Part shown: positions 6,541 to 8,602 of the stretch, one piece after another | Position numbering within the stretch: position 1 is the first letter of the stretch | How the letters are laid out: each line of letters starts with the position of its first letter | Position numbers and translations under genes: made by a program | The notes under the pieces: generated by a model | Database searches by the model: none | The model's input: only the letters and a program-made list of their open reading frames with translations | Told to the model about the DNA's origin: nothing | Assembly (NCBI GenBank): GCA_037141255.1 | Contig: JBAXCX010000118.1 | Span: 1 to 8,602, forward strand | Direction: 5' to 3' | From: IMCC26207 sp037141255 | GTDB lineage: Bacteria; Actinomycetota; Acidimicrobiia; Acidimicrobiales; Microtrichaceae | DNA length: 8,602 bases

Positions 6541-7653
6541 ATGCAGTTCATTGACCTCGTGGCACAGCAGGCTCGGCTGCGCGAAGGAATCGATCAGGCA
6601 ATCAGTCGGGTCCTTGACCACGGCCGCTACATCATGGGGCCAGAGGTGGCCGAGCTCGAAGCCGCCCTCGCAGAGTTCTGCGGCGCTGCACATGTGGTGT
6701 CGTGTGCAAGTGGAACCGATGCGCTCGTGATGGCCCTGATGGTCCATGGGGTTGGTCCAGGCGATGCAGTATTTGTGCCGACTTTCACTTTTGCATCTAC
6801 AGCCGAGGCAGTCGCTTTGTTGGGGGCAACTCCCGTCTTTGTTGATGTTGATGCAGAGACCTTCAACCTTGACGTCAACAAACTGGCCCAAGCCGTGGCC
6901 GAGGTGCCCAACGGGCTTCGCCCTGCTGGGGTGATTCCCGTTGACCTCTTTGGTCTTCCCGCAGATTACGCGGAGATCGATCGCGTTCTTGCAGGCTCAC
7001 AGATGTGGGTGCTGGCCGATTCCGCACAGAGCTTTGGTGCTGCCCGAGGCGGTGCCTCGGTGGGATCCATGGCCTCGATGACCACTACCTCGTTCTTTCC
7101 GGCAAAACCCTTGGGTTGTTATGGGGATGGCGGAGCGATCATGGCTACAGACCCGGCCCAGGTTGAGGTACTTCGCTCAATCAGAGTGCATGGGTCAGGA
7201 ACCGAAAAATACGACAACGTGCGCATTGGTATCAACGGTCGCCTCGATACGATTCAGGCGGCCATCCTGCTGCAGAAACTCTCGGTGTTCGCAGATGAGA
7301 TCCAAGCCCGTCAAGCCGTTGCAGATCGCTATGCGGCCGGGCTAGACGGAGCTGTTGTGGTGCCGACTACCCCAGAGGGAGCGAGCTCCACCTGGGCTCA
7401 GTACACCATTCAGGTTGACGACCGTGCGGGCGTGATTGCAGCCTTGCAAGCTGATGGTGTGCCAACCGCGGTGTACTACCCGCGTCCCCTTCATCAGCAG
7501 ACTGCGTACAAAGAGTTCCCGATCGCTGCAGGTGGAGTTGAGGTCTCTGAACGCCTCGCTGGATCTGTGCTCAGCTTGCCCATGCATCCCTATTTAGAGG
7601 CTGCAGATCAAGACCAGGTGATTGAAGCAGTTCGCCGAGCGGTGTCCAGCTGA
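6541..7653 (+). CDS. DegT/DnrJ/EryC1 sugar-nucleotide aminotransferase (WbpE/WlbC-like)
   Basis: Encodes 370 residues, the usual size for PLP-dependent sugar aminotransferases of the DegT/DnrJ/EryC1 family. MQFIDLVAQQARLREGI (1-17) and GRYIMGPEVAELEAALAEF (28-46) are the familiar opening. CASGTDALVMAL (55-66) contacts the PLP phosphate, DSAQSFGA (160-167) supplies the Asp and Gln that hold the pyridine ring, and SFFPAKPLGCYGDGGA (184-199) contains the Schiff-base lysine K189. RLDTIQAAIL (234-243) and VYYPRPLHQQTAY (311-323) complete the family pattern. The expected reaction is transfer of an amino group from glutamate to the 3-keto of UDP-GlcNAc uronic acid made by the upstream dehydrogenase, yielding the 3-amine that the fused acetyltransferase acetylates. 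The 10-bp spacing argues for one transcript. The exact sugar could differ, since this family also makes 4-amino sugars, but the adjacent WbpB/WbpD-like fusion makes the 3-position most likely. It should be a soluble cytoplasmic homodimer. Confidence 0.92.
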   Translation: MQFIDLVAQQARLREGIDQAISRVLDHGRYIMGPEVAELEAALAEFCGAAHVVSCASGTDALVMALMVHGVGPGDAVFVPTFTFASTAEAVALLGATPVFVDVDAETFNLDVNKLAQAVAEVPNGLRPAGVIPVDLFGLPADYAEIDRVLAGSQMWVLADSAQSFGAARGGASVGSMASMTTTSFFPAKPLGCYGDGGAIMATDPAQVEVLRSIRVHGSGTEKYDNVRIGINGRLDTIQAAILLQKLSVFADEIQARQAVADRYAAGLDGAVVVPTTPEGASSTWAQYTIQVDDRAGVIAALQADGVPTAVYYPRPLHQQTAYKEFPIAAGGVEVSERLAGSVLSLPMHPYLEAADQDQVIEAVRRAVSS

Positions 7654-7686
7654 ATTCAAAAACGAACTCCCTTTCACGGCGCTAAT

Positions 7687-7690
7687 GAGG
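7687..7690 (+). promoter_or_regulatory. Ribosome-binding site for the gene at 7699
   Basis: GAGG lies 8 bases before the ATG at 7699. The 45-bp gap after the aminotransferase stop holds no terminator-like hairpin and no clear promoter, so read-through from the upstream gene is likely. Confidence 0.5.
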
Positions 7691-7698
7691 CTCCCTAG

Positions 7699-8602
7699 AT
7701 GAAGATCACCTTTCTTGCCATCAACTACTCGCCTTCCGTGGGCGGAGCCCAGCAACTTGTTCAGCGCATCGCTGAAGGGTTAGTTCAGCGCCACGGTCAT
7801 CAGGTGACCATCGTGACAACGGATGCGCTCTATGCGCCGGCCGGAAAGAACCCCGGAAAAATTCCGGTGGGTCATGAAGTGATGAATGGAGTCGAGGTGC
7901 TGCGCCTGCCGGTCTCCTCGCGCACGCACGATCTGTTGCGGGCCGTGCGCCGTATCGGGGCTCGGTTTGGCCGCCCCATCGTTCCCTCCGTAACGGCCTA
8001 CGGCCCGTGGGGACGCAAGCTCGCTCTCGCTGCGCGACGGGCAGCGAGAAATTCTGATGTACTGGTGGGAGTGTCTGCACCGTTTACAACCGTGCCAGCG
8101 GCAGACATCTTCACCCGCAACGGCAAAAGTGCCGCATTCGTTGCGCTTCCCATTTTGCATCTCGGTGACTGGGCGCCGAGCGGTTCGCTGTTGAAATCAC
8201 TGCTGCGTGCGGATCGGTGTATTACTCTCACTACTGCTGAAGAAGCTTGGCTCTTGGCCAATGGGCTTGAGCCGTCAAAGAGCACCGTGATTCCTCCAGG
8301 TTGCAACAGCGGCGATACAACGCTCGACCGGGGTGCTGCGCAAAGAAGGCTCGGTCTGATCGAGCGCCCAACGCTTGTGTTTATCGGTCGCTTAGCGGCA
8401 TATAAGGGGATCGACACGCTGCTCGCTGCTTGTCCGCAGTTGCTCTCTACTCATCTCGACCTGAGCATTATATTGGCGGGAAGTCGAACCGGATGGTCTG
8501 GTCTGGCGGCCGCTCTTGGCTCGCTTGACCAAGAGGCTGCAGAGCGAGTCGTGGTACTTGAGGACTTTGCAGAGTCGGACCGTGATTTGATACTGAGCGC
8601 AG
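7699..8602 (+). CDS. GT4-type glycosyltransferase, 3'-truncated by the window edge
   Basis: An open frame runs from the ATG at 7699 to the last base without a stop, giving the first 301 residues of a protein expected to be about 370-420 long. The N-terminus MKITFLAINYSPSVGGAQQL (1-20) is the classic GT4 opening with a GGAQ glycine loop. A middle region has VLVGVSAPFTTVPA (121-134), then CITLTTAEEAWLLANGL (174-190) and STVIPPGCN (195-203), which marks the crossover to the donor domain. LVFIGRLAAYKGIDTLLAA (226-244) is the Rossmann start of that domain, and LDLSIILAGS (253-262) follows. The EX7E donor-binding motif would lie past the edge. It is closer to the general GT4 type (GGAQ, GRLAAYKG) than to the two HD.SRTG-type transferases at 422 and 1633, so it probably adds a different sugar. 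The cluster very likely continues downstream. Confidence 0.9.
   Translation, partial: MKITFLAINYSPSVGGAQQLVQRIAEGLVQRHGHQVTIVTTDALYAPAGKNPGKIPVGHEVMNGVEVLRLPVSSRTHDLLRAVRRIGARFGRPIVPSVTAYGPWGRKLALAARRAARNSDVLVGVSAPFTTVPAADIFTRNGKSAAFVALPILHLGDWAPSGSLLKSLLRADRCITLTTAEEAWLLANGLEPSKSTVIPPGCNSGDTTLDRGAAQRRLGLIERPTLVFIGRLAAYKGIDTLLAACPQLLSTHLDLSIILAGSRTGWSGLAAALGSLDQEAAERVVVLEDFAESDRDLILSA

Noticed and set aside
6316..6891. A 191-codon open frame on the - strand spanning the fusion/aminotransferase junction
   Set aside because: It is antisense to two strongly supported genes and its Cys/His-rich translation matches no family I know.
7654..7698. Possible terminator or promoter between the aminotransferase and the last glycosyltransferase
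   Set aside because: The 45 bases show no stable hairpin followed by a T-run and no convincing -10 element.
7721..8417. Three overlapping - strand frames near the right edge
   Set aside because: They are shadows of the truncated glycosyltransferase beginning at 7699, which has clear GGAQ and GRLAAYKG motifs in the + frame.

Overview
The window is a single-strand block of cell-surface polysaccharide genes, all on the + strand, from what looks like a moderately high-GC Actinomycetota-like bacterium. Evidence for this is the frequent GTG starts, short overlaps between genes and codon preference; the lineage call is an inference and I cannot narrow it. There are eight genes, two of them cut by the window edges. 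No RNA gene, mobile element, CRISPR array or long intergenic stretch was seen; the longest gap is about 66 bp.

Layout. Bases 1-441 hold the end of a small multi-pass membrane protein (DUF2231-like). Bases 422-2787 hold two adjacent GT4-type glycosyltransferases that look like diverged paralogues. Bases 2792-3814 encode a divergent NodB-like polysaccharide deacetylase candidate. One base after its stop, 3816-4838 encodes a FemAB/GNAT-fold acyl- or aminoacyl-transferase. A short gap (4839-4904) with a plausible promoter follows. Then comes a sugar-nucleotide module: 4905-6530 is a fused Gfo/Idh/MocA dehydrogenase plus left-handed beta-helix N-acetyltransferase (WbpB/WlbA-like joined to WbpD/WlbB-like), and 6541-7653 is a DegT/DnrJ/EryC1 aminotransferase (WbpE/WlbC-like). 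From 7699 to the edge is the first 301 codons of another GT4 glycosyltransferase.

How it fits together. The dehydrogenase, aminotransferase and acetyltransferase activities are the three steps that convert UDP-GlcNAc uronic acid to UDP-2,3-diacetamido-2,3-dideoxy-glucuronic acid. The glycosyltransferases could use that sugar and others to assemble a glycan repeat. The deacetylase/FemAB-like pair suggests that an amino sugar, a lipid-linked intermediate or a peptide-linked amine is further trimmed and acylated. The UDP-GlcNAc 6-dehydrogenase (WbpA-like) needed to feed the pathway, and polymerase/flippase genes, are not in the window. The most notable items are the two-enzyme fusion, the back-to-back deacetylase and acyltransferase, and the tandem glycosyltransferase pair.
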